DNA of 23,094 bases from Bacteroidaceae bacterium. GTDB taxonomy: Bacteria; Bacteroidota; Bacteroidia; Bacteroidales; Bacteroidaceae. The position numbers and the translations under genes are program-made. Below are positions 7,030 to 14,259 of this stretch, in pieces. A model generated the notes under the pieces. It saw nothing but the letters and a program-made list of their open reading frames with translations. It was not told where the DNA came from and made no database searches. The DNA lies in assembly GCA_900770665.1 (NCBI GenBank), contig CAAGKZ010000056.1, positions 1-23,094 of the forward strand, in the 5' to 3' direction. Every line of letters starts with the position of its first letter. Position 1 is the stretch's first letter.

Positions 7030-8202
7030 TTAGTACATTAAACCAAATGCCCACAATGGGATTTCGTTTTTATGTCCATATTCAATATCATCCTTAACAA
7101 TGTATGCGTTATCCACATCTTTGATTTGGTGTTGTCCCTTTTTTCTGCCACCTACTTCGAACGTGTATTTGTCAACTTTGAAATCGGAAACACTAGAGGC
7201 TGTAACTCTGTGGGTCACCCTCATCCATGAAAGGAACATTGTTTCTCTTACATTACCGATGTTTGGCTCATTGTCCGACAAAACATACGCTAAGTTGGGA
7301 TTATTCAAGTATATCTTGTTTACTTTTCCCAAAAGTTTGTAACCCTCAACATCATCGTGCAGAATGTTAATTAAATCGGCTTTGTTAAGCCAAATCATAA
7401 GATCAGATACTGTGTTGCGGTGAATGTTGAGGTCTCGGGCTATCTTTGAATAATTGGGCTTGAATGGTACGCTTTGTGCAATGATGTATAGTAACATCTT
7501 CAGTTTCTCTGTTGTAGAAATTGAAAGTTCTGCAAATTTGGGTATATCGACCTCCAGAATAGCATTTATAGTCTTGTCAAGTCGCAATTCATACCCCTCT
7601 TCCTTGAAAAACGGATAGTATCCGGTTTTCAGATATTCTTTGAAAAGTGCTATCGGGCGGTGCTCTGTGTATGGAAAATTGATTTTATTTGCCAGTACCT
7701 GTTCCAAAGAGTGTATGGGTATTTCTGTTCCAAACTTGAGTGCGATGTATTCCCTGAATGAAAGTCCGTACATCTGGTATTCAAGTACTCGTCGACTCAA
7801 GTCATGGTTGCCTTTCTGTAAATCAAGAATTGATGAACCTGTGTAGCGTACTTTGAGTTCGGGGTATGAGTCGTATATGTTCTTTATCTCTTGTGACCAG
7901 TTCTTGTACTTGTGTATTTCGTCAATGTATAGCACCTTGCCACCCTCTTTGTAGAAAGTCTCGGCAAGTGATACCAATGAATGGGTTGAGAACCAGATGT
8001 CATCGGCGTATACAAAGAGCGTGCAGTCAAGTTCTTCATATAGTTTTATGTGTTGCAATACAAGGGTTGTCTTACCCACACCTCTGGAGCCTAATATTGC
8101 AATTAGACGGTCGTCCCAGGGGATGGTATTATGTATATTGCGGATATAGCTTGTATCTACATTTTTTAGGATATTCCGGAATTTTGCTACAAGAGTTTTC
8201 AT
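7030..8202 (-). CDS. AAA_14-type ATPase, second member (DUF4143-like C-terminus)
   Basis: A 390-residue ATPase of the same broad family as the one at 3543-4667 but clearly divergent. Walker A is GSRGVGKTT (38-46), Walker B is VLYIDE (90-95) followed by IHKYKNW, and the sensor-like motif is RYTGSS (119-124). A winged-helix-like middle part (NYSKIARDLNIHRNTVSDLMIWL) precedes a C-terminal part with YTFEVGGRKKGQHQI, a diverged form of the nuclease-like end seen in DUF4143 proteins. No function is established for the family; roles as mobile or regulatory ATPases are guesses. The start ATG is 22 bases after a TATCTTTG -7 box. Copies of the CTGCTGTCTG hairpin flank the gene on both sides (6942 and 8267), which suggests that gene and repeats may have moved or been assembled as a unit. 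Confidence 0.82.
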   Translation of the reverse strand: MKTLVAKFRNILKNVDTSYIRNIHNTIPWDDRLIAILGSRGVGKTTLVLQHIKLYEELDCTLFVYADDIWFSTHSLVSLAETFYKEGGKVLYIDEIHKYKNWSQEIKNIYDSYPELKVRYTGSSILDLQKGNHDLSRRVLEYQMYGLSFREYIALKFGTEIPIHSLEQVLANKINFPYTEHRPIALFKEYLKTGYYPFFKEEGYELRLDKTINAILEVDIPKFAELSISTTEKLKMLLYIIAQSVPFKPNYSKIARDLNIHRNTVSDLMIWLNKADLINILHDDVEGYKLLGKVNKIYLNNPNLAYVLSDNEPNIGNVRETMFLSWMRVTHRVTASSVSDFKVDKYTFEVGGRKKGQHQIKDVDNAYIVKDDIEYGHKNEIPLWAFGLMY

Positions 8203-8224
8203 GTTGTAAAGCGTTTAGTTTGTG

Positions 8225-8259
8225 CAAAGATAATAAAACTGCTAAAAATAAACAGCACT
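8225..8259 (-). promoter_or_regulatory. -7 box and operator-like inverted repeat of the second ATPase
   Basis: On the minus strand TATCTTTG (plus 8225-8232) fits the -7 consensus. Just upstream, ACTGCT (8238-8243) and AGCACT (8254-8259), with an AT-rich spacer, form an imperfect inverted repeat over the expected -33 region. Its half-site resembles the arm of the CTGCTGT hairpin repeat that follows at 8267. No standard TTTG -33 is visible at the right distance. Confidence 0.5.
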
Positions 8260-8266
8260 TTTATGT

Positions 8267-8354
8267 AAAAACTGCTGTCTGTAAACAGCGGTTTTGTTTT
8301 GGTTGTGGTTAAGGTGTTGAAAGTCAATTTATTGGTTATGGCGGATTTTGTTGT
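8267..8354 (+). repeat. CTGCTGTCTG hairpin repeat, copy 3 with shared tail
   Basis: AAAACTGCTGT and ACAGCGGTTTT pair around CTGTAA, followed by GTTTTGG and a tail containing GGTTAAGGTGTTGAAAG and GCGGATTTTG. The tail matches 6321-6382 behind the Fic gene. Between 8355 and 8519 only AT-rich sequence with a short tandem TACTTCTG repeat (about 8401-8417) is seen. Confidence 0.7.
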
Positions 8355-8519
8355 TTTATGCAGTGTATCAATGTATTATTATGCGCCGCTAAATCTTTTG
8401 TACTTCTGTACTTCTGTCAAAAAAAGAAATTGATTGCGTTCATTTGTCAATACATTGCCTTTGCCCCTGATTTTTAGGCATTTTGTAGAAATTTTGATGG
8501 CTATATTTATGTGTAAAAG

Positions 8520-8551
8520 TTTGGTTAATATATATTAAAGCAGTACCTTTG
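8520..8551 (+). promoter_or_regulatory. Bacteroidetes-type promoter of the first large secreted-protein gene
   Basis: TTTG (8520-8523) is followed after exactly 20 bases by TACCTTTG (8544-8551), an excellent match to the Bacteroidetes sigma-ABfr consensus. Transcription should start near 8558, leaving a ~180-base untranslated leader before the ATG at 8741. The leader contains GC-rich short hairpins and a GAGGGGAGG stretch. Confidence 0.8.
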
Positions 8552-8740
8552 CACCGCCTTATAGAGTATGCGCTCGCAGGCCTGTGTGAAAACCCTGCTC
8601 GCAAGCGCTTAAAAGACCGTTTTCGAGAGCAAAAGCTCCTCCACTCACTACCGAGGGGAGGTGGTTTCAAAACTGCTTTTGAAGCCGGAGGGGAGATGAT
8701 TATAAAATCACAAAACAAACAAAATAAAAACAAAATTATT

Positions 8741-11032
8741 ATGAAAAAATTTTTACTTTCAATTTTTGCTGTAATGCTGGCAGTGTTCAGCGTGCAGGCG
8801 GAAGAGGTGACATTTGAATCTGCTAGTACAGGAACGGCTGGTGTAAGTGGAACGGGTGGCGAGATCGTACTTAGCAATGACAATGTTAAAGTGGTTCTTT
8901 CTAAAGCATATAGCAATGGAACCCAGTTCCGTATTTATCAGAATTGTTCTTTGACAGTAACAGGAACAAATGCGACCATTACAGGTGTGAACTTTACAGC
9001 ATATGATGACAAGACTGGTGCAATAACCCTCAAAAGTGGTGGTGGAAGCATCACAAGCAGTGGTAGTGAAAGGTCATGGGAGGGCTCTTCAAACGAAGTG
9101 GTTCTTAACGCAAGTGCTCAAATTAGAACTTTATCAATAACTATTACTTATACAATTACAGGCGAAGGTGAAGGTGGTGGCGAAACACCAGAACCGGTTG
9201 ATGTTGCAGAACCGACATTCACTCCTGCCGATGGCGAGACCTTTGAAGAGAGCCTTGATGTAACCATTGCAGCAGAGGATGGTCTTGCTGTTTATTATTC
9301 AACCAACAACAAGGTTTCATACACTGAGGGTACTTTTTTGAATATCACAGAAACAACAACAGTTTATGCTTATGCAGAGGATGCAGATGGCAATAAGAGT
9401 GATGTTGTTAGTGCAGAATATACAAAGGTTGTGCCTGTTGACCCCAATGCAAAAGAAGTGGAAGCAACAATCTCTTTTGCAAGCACTGCACATCGTGTTT
9501 CACAAGATGCTGATAAGCAAGTTTGGGCGAATGGAGGTGTTACGTTCACCAATAACAAGGCAAGCTCAAACAGCAATGTCGCAAGTTATTCAAACCCAGT
9601 AAGGCTTTATGCTGGTTCTAATGTCGTTGTAGAGCATGAGGCAATGACAAAGATTGTGTTTGTTTGCAATGGTTCTTCTTATGCGACTGAGCTTGGAAAC
9701 TCTATTGGCGCTGCCGCAACCGTTAATGGAAGTAATGTAACTGTTACATTTGTAAATCCTGTAGATGAATTTACGGTAGAAAAACTTACAAAACAGGTTC
9801 AATTGAAATCATTGACTGTTACATATATTACAACAGAAAAGGTTGTGAAGACTCCTGTAATTACACCTGAGTCTCGCGGTTTCTATGTCGGAGAAAATGT
9901 TGAGGTTACCATCACTGCTGAGGAGGGTACAATATATTACACACTGGATGGCAATGAACCGACAACTTCAAGCAATGTGTATTCAGATCCTTTCACTGTT
10001 AGCGAGACAACAACTGTTAAGGCAATTGCGGTTGTAGATGGTACAGCAAGTGAGGTGACAACTGCGGTTTATACAAAGGGTATTGAGGGTTCTGTTGCTG
10101 ATGCCCTTGCAGCTTATGTAGATGGCGAGAAACTCCCAGCTGTCGTAACCGGTTATATCGTAGGTTATGTAAATGGCAGTGCAGTCGGTGATGATGGTGC
10201 AGACTGTGTGTTTGGAGCAGAGAATGTTGAGAAAAATACAAATATCCTTATTGCAGATGACCCATATGAGACTGACTATGCAAAATGTCTTGCGGTTCAG
10301 TTGCCTAATAATGAGATACGTACTGAATTGAACCTAATGGATAATCCAGGCAACTATCAGGTGAAGGTTGTTATTAAGGGTTCTTTGGAGAAATATCTTA
10401 GTACAGCTGGTATGAAAGATATTGTAGTTGGTGAATTGGTTGCTGAGGAAAAAGAATCTTACACACTTACTGTCGGTGAAACAGAGTGGGCTACACTTTA
10501 TCTTGATGCTGCTGTAGCAATTCCTGGCGGGGTTGAGATATGGACCGTTAGCGAGATTGCAGATGGTTATGTTGAGCTTGGAGAAGTGGTGGATGTAATC
10601 CCTGCAAACTGTCCTGTTTTGGTTAAAGCAGCTTGGTCTGACGATTACGTATTTGAGTATACAAGCGAGGCCGGTGATGAGTATGTTAACCTTCTCAAGG
10701 GAACAACTGTAAATACATATATTACAGAGGATGCATATGTCCTTACTCCCGATGCTACCAGCGAGGTTGGTGTTTGCTTTGGTAAAGCAATCAAGAATCA
10801 ACTCGATGGCACAGCTTGGTTGAACAATGCCAACAAGGCATACTTGCCTGCAAGCGTTGCAAGCGGTGCTGCTTCTTACAGCTTCCGTTTCGGCGAGGGA
10901 ACTACAGCAATTGAGAATGTAGAGGTAGAGAACGAGGTTAAGGCTATCTACGACCTCACAGGCCGCCGCGTAGAGGTTATCACAGCTCCTGGTATTTACA
11001 TTGTTAACGGTAAAAAGGTGCTCGTTAAGTAA
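8741..11032 (+). CDS. Large secreted beta-rich protein with CHB_HEX_C and DUF6359-like domains
   Basis: 763 residues starting at the ATG that gives a clean signal peptide (MKKFLLSIFAVMLAVFSVQA, cut near A20). The frame is open further upstream, but that stretch is leader and repeat sequence after the promoter. Order of parts: beta-rich region (22-140); chitobiase/hexosaminidase C-terminal-like repeat (about 156-229); a second beta-rich region (238-365); a second such repeat (about 371-446, with YYTLDGNEPTTSS); an OB-like region with GYIVGYVNGS, NILIADD, AVQLP and LNLMDNPGNY (448-565) typical of DUF6359; a region shared with the next large protein (572-720); and a C-terminal tail YDLTGRRVE...GIYIVNGKKVLVK. 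The tail resembles Bacteroidetes type A sorting or secretion tails. Substrate and role are unknown; cell-surface carbohydrate binding is a guess. A peptide gene follows at 11184. Confidence 0.85.
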   Translation: MKKFLLSIFAVMLAVFSVQAEEVTFESASTGTAGVSGTGGEIVLSNDNVKVVLSKAYSNGTQFRIYQNCSLTVTGTNATITGVNFTAYDDKTGAITLKSGGGSITSSGSERSWEGSSNEVVLNASAQIRTLSITITYTITGEGEGGGETPEPVDVAEPTFTPADGETFEESLDVTIAAEDGLAVYYSTNNKVSYTEGTFLNITETTTVYAYAEDADGNKSDVVSAEYTKVVPVDPNAKEVEATISFASTAHRVSQDADKQVWANGGVTFTNNKASSNSNVASYSNPVRLYAGSNVVVEHEAMTKIVFVCNGSSYATELGNSIGAAATVNGSNVTVTFVNPVDEFTVEKLTKQVQLKSLTVTYITTEKVVKTPVITPESRGFYVGENVEVTITAEEGTIYYTLDGNEPTTSSNVYSDPFTVSETTTVKAIAVVDGTASEVTTAVYTKGIEGSVADALAAYVDGEKLPAVVTGYIVGYVNGSAVGDDGADCVFGAENVEKNTNILIADDPYETDYAKCLAVQLPNNEIRTELNLMDNPGNYQVKVVIKGSLEKYLSTAGMKDIVVGELVAEEKESYTLTVGETEWATLYLDAAVAIPGGVEIWTVSEIADGYVELGEVVDVIPANCPVLVKAAWSDDYVFEYTSEAGDEYVNLLKGTTVNTYITEDAYVLTPDATSEVGVCFGKAIKNQLDGTAWLNNANKAYLPASVASGAASYSFRFGEGTTAIENVEVENEVKAIYDLTGRRVEVITAPGIYIVNGKKVLVK

Positions 11033-11035
11033 AGC

Positions 11036-11165
11036 CTCCCCCTAACCCCTCTTTAATGAGGGGGAACTGGAGCCGAAAAATCAAAGAGTAATAACTTACC
11101 ACTTAATTAAATAGAGTGAATTAGAAAAGTCCTCCAAACTCTCCCCATTATGGGGGAGACGGAGG
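11036..11165. repeat. Two CT/GA-rich hairpin repeats between the large gene and the peptide gene
   Basis: The first unit has CCCCTC (11046-11051) pairing with GAGGGG (11058-11063). The second is nested: CCTCC (11131-11135) with GGAGG (11161-11165) outside, and CTCCCC (11141-11146) with GGGGAG (11153-11158) inside. Both are of the GGAGG/CCTCC intergenic type seen repeatedly in this window and in many Bacteroidetes genomes. They lie between the large gene and the peptide gene and could set relative expression. Confidence 0.6.
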
Positions 11166-11183
11166 GGGCCACTTATACGATAT

Positions 11184-11348
11184 ATGAAGAAAACTTATGT
11201 ATCACCTCTCATGGTAGAGGTAAATGTTGAAACGGAGTCAATGCTTGCAGCATCATTGCAAATGCACAGTGACAAAACAGTAGATACCTCAAACGGAGGT
11301 CAGCTCTCAGGCGGCAGCCGCGGTCAATGGGGTAACCTTTGGGACTAA
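11184..11348 (+). CDS. Small peptide of the MKKTYVSP type, copy 1 (54 aa)
   Basis: Translation gives MKKTYVSPLMVEVNVE, then TESMLAASLQMHSDKT, VDTSNGGQLSGGSRG and the end QWGNLWD. It is charged at the start, has a small hydrophobic LAAS motif near residue 22 and a Gly/Ser-rich variable part before the aromatic end. It has no signal peptide in the usual sense. Short genes of this look are common in Bacteroidales behind secreted-protein genes; I know no function. Evidence that it is real: a near-identical copy at 13683-13844 in the same position relative to a second large gene, an identical upstream ACGATATATGAA context, and a terminator hairpin right after the stop. A RiPP-like precursor is possible, but no modifying enzyme is nearby. 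Confidence 0.72.
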   Translation: MKKTYVSPLMVEVNVETESMLAASLQMHSDKTVDTSNGGQLSGGSRGQWGNLWD

Positions 11349-11353
11349 AAAGC

Positions 11354-11382
11354 AATGGCGAGGATTTTCCTCGCCATTACTT
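11354..11382 (+). terminator. Terminator after the first small peptide gene
   Basis: AATGGCGAGGA (11354-11364) pairs with TCCTCGCCATT (11368-11378), followed by acttttg. It lies 5 bases after the peptide stop. The same GGCGAGGA core is used in the terminator after the second peptide gene (13875-13916), consistent with duplication of the module. Confidence 0.75.
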
Positions 11383-11442
11383 TTGATGTTGTGTTGTCCT
11401 TTTATAAATTATACTTTTTTATGCATTTTGGTAAAATAGTGC

Positions 11443-11450
11443 TATCTTTG
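11443..11450 (+). promoter_or_regulatory. -7 promoter box of the second large secreted-protein gene
   Basis: TATCTTTG matches the TAnnTTTG consensus exactly, 35 bases before the ATG at 11486. A TTTG at 11427-11430 is too close (12 bases) to be a normal -33 element, and the expected place holds only a T-rich run. Confidence 0.55.
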
Positions 11451-11485
11451 CATCAATTGAAAAACATAAACAAAAATATTTAATT

Positions 11486-13396
11486 ATGAAAAGATTTTTA
11501 CTTTATCTATCTGCGCTGTTCTTGAGCGTCTCTTTCGCTACCGCGCAGACAAGTTTTGAGATTACTCCAAGCAATGGAGATGTTGCTGCCGGCGCAAAAA
11601 GTTGTGAGTGGAATTACGCAGTAGACAACAATCCTGCAGGGTTGAAGATTGTTGCAATCGATGCCAGCGGTAAAAGAGTTAACGCAATATCAGCTACTAC
11701 AGGTGCTTCATCAAAACTTAAATTTAGTGTTTTTGGCGTTTTAGAAGGAACAGAAACACCTTCAAAAGAATCAACGACTTTTACTGTATCTGTAAATGAA
11801 AATTACTTGATAACAGGATATAGCATGGTTTATACCGTATCTTCTGCAAGTAGAATTACTGTTTCAGATGAATTTGATTATTCTGTGACACCATCAAGCA
11901 GAACAGAACCACAGACAATGAGCAAAGATAATATAAGCGCACAGTCTATAAGGTTTAATCTATCTGCCGCGTCGTATGTTAGTAGTTATGCTGCACAAGT
12001 AAACAGCTTTGTTGTTTATGTACAGAAAGTTGGTGGCGCGGCTCCTGTTGAATACACCGTTTCAGCAACAGCAAACCCTGCCGAGGGTGGTGTTGCTACC
12101 GTGAATGGTGTTGCTGAGGCTACAACAACAGGTAGTGTAGAGTTGGAGGCTGTGCCTGCATATGGTTACAAGTTTGTTCGTTGGACAGTAGAAGGTAATG
12201 AGGTTTCAACAGCAGCTCAATATACTACAGCAGTAAACAGCGATGTACAGTATGTTGCTGTATTTGAGAAATTAACCGATACAAACGATTGGTACGCATC
12301 AATCGTAAAGCCTACATTCACTAAACTAGGAAATACCACATTTGTTAATGCTGCTACATTAACAGGTGGCATAAATGCTACGGTTACTGGTATTAAGGGT
12401 GGGAAAATAGCTGAAAATCAAGTAGATCAGAAGTGTGTAACCAATGTAATTGAGGTTGCTGCGGGTGCAGAGTTTGACCTTAACATAACCTATCAGTTGA
12501 ACTGGGGTGACCTTGCAATCTATCAGATTGATAACGACGGTGCAACAAAGGAGTATGGTTACTATTATGGCTCTTGGGAGCCAAACGGTAGCACAGAGAA
12601 GGTTGTTCAGTATATAGAAAACGGTGGTGTCTCTGTTACAGAGGTGGTTGATGGTGCTTGCACTGCAACATTCCCCATTACAATAAATGAGAGCCATAAC
12701 CCCGGTGATGTTATTGTTGTCCGCGCAATCACAGGAAAGATTAACAATGCAACAAATTCTGCTTTTGAACAGAATATTGTTGAGGGTGGTTATGTCGATT
12801 TCCTCTTTGTTGTAACAGAAGATGTGGCTCCAAAATCTTATACTCTTGCTGTTGGTGAAACTACGTGGGCTACATTGTTCCTTGGTTTCAACGCAGCAAT
12901 TCCTTCAAATGTTGAGGCTTATACAGTAACTGCTGTAAATGATGGTTATGTAACTTTGACACAGGTAACAGGTGTTCTCCCAGCTGAGACCGGTGTTATT
13001 GTAAAGGCTGAACAGGGTAATTATGAGTTCAATTATTCGGCAGAGAATGTAGCCGATGTTGCTGGCAACCTTTTGAAGGGTTCTGTTGCTGACGAGAATA
13101 TTGAGGGCGAGGCTTATGTTCTTGGTGTTGTAGATGGCGCAGTTGGTCTTTATAAGGCAGAGGCTGCTGGTACTTCTTGGAAGAACAACGCCAACAAGGC
13201 ATACTTACCAATGCCTGCAGATGCAGAGGGCATCAAGTCTTACAGCTTCCGTTTTGGCGAGGGAACAACAGCGATTGAGAATGTAGAGGTTGAGAACGAG
13301 GTTAAGGCTATCTTCGACCTTACCGGCCGCCGCGTTGAGGAGATTACAGCTCCCGGTATTTACATTGTAAATGGTAAGAAAACACTTGTAAAGTGA
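11486..13396 (+). CDS. Large secreted protein sharing its C-terminal region with its neighbour
   Basis: 636 residues with signal peptide MKRFLLYLSALFLSVSFATA, cut near A20/Q21. Parts: an N-terminal beta-rich region (22-183); a repeat-like segment about 189-262 with GYKFVRWTVEGNEV and QYVAVFEK, of the divergent InlB/Listeria-Bacteroides type; a unique region (265-448); and the last ~186 residues (SYTLAVGETTWATLF... to GKKTLVK), which align along their length with residues 573-763 of the protein at 8741-11032. The final 50 residues are almost the same in both. The N-terminal two thirds are different, so the pair shares an anchoring or export module with different passengers. A role at the cell surface is inferred. 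Function is not known. Confidence 0.83.
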   Translation: MKRFLLYLSALFLSVSFATAQTSFEITPSNGDVAAGAKSCEWNYAVDNNPAGLKIVAIDASGKRVNAISATTGASSKLKFSVFGVLEGTETPSKESTTFTVSVNENYLITGYSMVYTVSSASRITVSDEFDYSVTPSSRTEPQTMSKDNISAQSIRFNLSAASYVSSYAAQVNSFVVYVQKVGGAAPVEYTVSATANPAEGGVATVNGVAEATTTGSVELEAVPAYGYKFVRWTVEGNEVSTAAQYTTAVNSDVQYVAVFEKLTDTNDWYASIVKPTFTKLGNTTFVNAATLTGGINATVTGIKGGKIAENQVDQKCVTNVIEVAAGAEFDLNITYQLNWGDLAIYQIDNDGATKEYGYYYGSWEPNGSTEKVVQYIENGGVSVTEVVDGACTATFPITINESHNPGDVIVVRAITGKINNATNSAFEQNIVEGGYVDFLFVVTEDVAPKSYTLAVGETTWATLFLGFNAAIPSNVEAYTVTAVNDGYVTLTQVTGVLPAETGVIVKAEQGNYEFNYSAENVADVAGNLLKGSVADENIEGEAYVLGVVDGAVGLYKAEAAGTSWKNNANKAYLPMPADAEGIKSYSFRFGEGTTAIENVEVENEVKAIFDLTGRRVEEITAPGIYIVNGKKTLVK

Positions 13397-13440
13397 TTTC
13401 TTGCTATCGGTGAGCTTTTTAGCGAATAGTCGCGGGCAGC

Positions 13441-13500
13441 GCTCCCTCCCCTCAGCCACTTTGTGGCAGCTCCCCTCAGGCAGGGGAGCAGTTTAAAAGT
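13441..13500. repeat. GAGGGGAG-type hairpin repeat
   Basis: GCCAC-TTT-GTGGC (13455-13467) and CTCCCCT-caggc-AGGGGAG (13470-13488) are two adjacent hairpins of the same kind as those inside the ~280-bp repeats (CTCCCCTCCGACACTTCGTG). They lie between the second large gene and the relic at 13539. Confidence 0.6.
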
Positions 13501-13538
13501 TGCGCCCCGCGGGTCGCTGATGAAAAAGCGAGCCAACT

Positions 13539-13562
13539 GGTAAAAAAGTGCTCGTTAAGTAA
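13539..13562 (+). pseudogene. Relic of a third large-gene 3' end
   Basis: These 24 bases match the last 24 bases of the first large gene (11009-11032), GGTAAAAA(G/A)GTGCTCGTTAAGTAA split here for length, with one difference. They encode GKKVLVK-stop. They do not match the actual end of the second large gene (GKKTLVK, different codons). No more of the gene precedes it. It is most simply the remains of a former copy that once sat in front of the second peptide gene. Confidence 0.6.
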
Positions 13563-13615
13563 GAATCGAAATGTAGTGGCGAACCGGTGTGCTCGCCCGG
13601 CAGAAATAGCGCAAA

Positions 13616-13646
13616 TGTAGGGCAGACACATCGGTCTGCCCCTACA
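13616..13646. repeat. GGCAGAC hairpin
   Basis: TGTAGGGCAGAC (13616-13627) pairs with GTCTGCCCCTACA (13634-13646) with one extra C. It is of the widespread TGTAGGGGCAGAC intergenic repeat type. It is placed 37 bases before the second peptide gene and has no T-tail. Confidence 0.55.
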
Positions 13647-13682
13647 GGCGCGATAAGAATGGAAACAAAAATATAACGATAT

Positions 13683-13844
13683 ATGAAAAAAACTTATGTA
13701 TCACCTCTCATGGTAGAGGTAAATGTTGAAGCGGAGTCAATGCTTGCAGCATCATTGCAAATGCACAGTGACAAAACAGTAGATACCTCAAACGGTGGCC
13801 AGCTCGGTAAAGAGAATGACCGCCAGTGGGGCAATCTGTGGTAA
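13683..13844 (+). CDS. Small peptide of the MKKTYVSP type, copy 2 (53 aa)
   Basis: Reads MKKTYVSPLMVEVNVE, AESMLAASLQMHSDKT, VDTSNGGQLGKENDR, QWGNLW. The first ~42 codons are nearly identical to copy 1 at DNA level, including synonymous positions (about four differences). Then the sequences diverge (GKENDR versus SGGSRG) and meet again at QWGNLW. That pattern points to a recent duplication or gene conversion with a fast-changing internal segment and a constrained aromatic end. The start context ACGATATATGAA is also shared. A perfect terminator follows 30 bases after the stop. No function is known. Confidence 0.72.
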   Translation: MKKTYVSPLMVEVNVEAESMLAASLQMHSDKTVDTSNGGQLGKENDRQWGNLW

Positions 13845-13874
13845 ACCACAGATTTACCTATGGGGTAATTTTGT

Positions 13875-13916
13875 AAAACATTAAAGGCGAGGAAAAATCC
13901 TCGCCTTTAATGTTTT
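13875..13916 (+). terminator. Terminator after the second small peptide gene
   Basis: Perfect 19-base arms (13875-13893 and 13898-13916) with an AAAA loop; the outer part is A/T-rich (AAAACATTAAAGG) and the inner part is GCGAGGA. The flanking T-run makes it active on the plus strand and possibly on both. Confidence 0.88.
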
Positions 13917-13920
13917 AATA

Positions 13921-14010
13921 TCACAAACGCCCAAAAGGGCAGAAAGGGCGAAAAGGCCTAAAAGGCTATTCAGTTGCCCCGACGGGCAACTGCTTGCCTG
14001 GCGGCAAGCA
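13921..14010 (-). repeat. Diverged partial copy of the ~280-bp repeat, reverse orientation
   Basis: Reverse-complemented it reads GCTTGCCGCCAGGCAAGC, GTTGCCCGTCGGGGCAAC, CCTTTTAGGCCTTTTCGCCC and GCCCTTTTGGGCG, the same order of short hairpins as the end of the copies at 4797 and 6387. The first ~170 bases of the repeat are absent. Confidence 0.7.
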
Positions 14011-14030
14011 CGTTCCTTGCAGCCCTTTTC

Positions 14031-14150
14031 GCTTTCACCTTTAATCACACTTTGTGTGATTGAACCCGCTCCTGCTCGGCATAGCAAAAACAAGTTTTTT
14101 CTCTGCTCTCGCTTACTCGCGGCTTTCACCTTTCAGTTTTCACCTTTTAA
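14031..14150 (-). repeat. GCGAGTAAGCGAG repeat, copy b (reverse)
   Basis: Reverse-complemented it starts GGTGAAAGCCGCGAGTAAGC, then a variable AACTTG segment, GCCGAGCAGGAGCGGGTTCAA, a hairpin ATCACAC-AAA-GTGTGAT and TTAAAGGTGAAAGC. It directly abuts the partial ~280-bp repeat, the same order as at 6387-6747, so the two families may travel as one composite. Confidence 0.65.
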
Positions 14151-14201
14151 CTCCTAGTCGCCCTTTTAGTCCTGTAGCCCGGTTGTGTTTGTTGTCGCAA
14201 A

Positions 14202-14234
14202 TTTGCGAAATTGCAAATAAAATCGTATTTTTAC
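14202..14234 (+). promoter_or_regulatory. Promoter candidate of the GNAT-like gene
   Basis: TTTG (14202-14205) is followed after 21 bases by TATTTTTA (14227-14234), one base off the TAnnTTTG consensus, 25 bases before the ATG at 14260. Confidence 0.5.
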
Positions 14235-14259
14235 ACGTTTTCATGATATTTTGCGCATT

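Noticed and set aside
8549..8740. 64-residue N-terminal extension of the first large secreted protein
   Set aside because: It begins at the -7 box itself, so it could not be fully transcribed from that promoter, and it would bury the clear signal peptide that starts at 8741.
11184..13844. RiPP (modified peptide) gene cluster
   Set aside because: Leader-like peptides are present, but no radical SAM, lanthionine synthetase, cyclodehydratase or peptidase-transporter gene is seen nearby.
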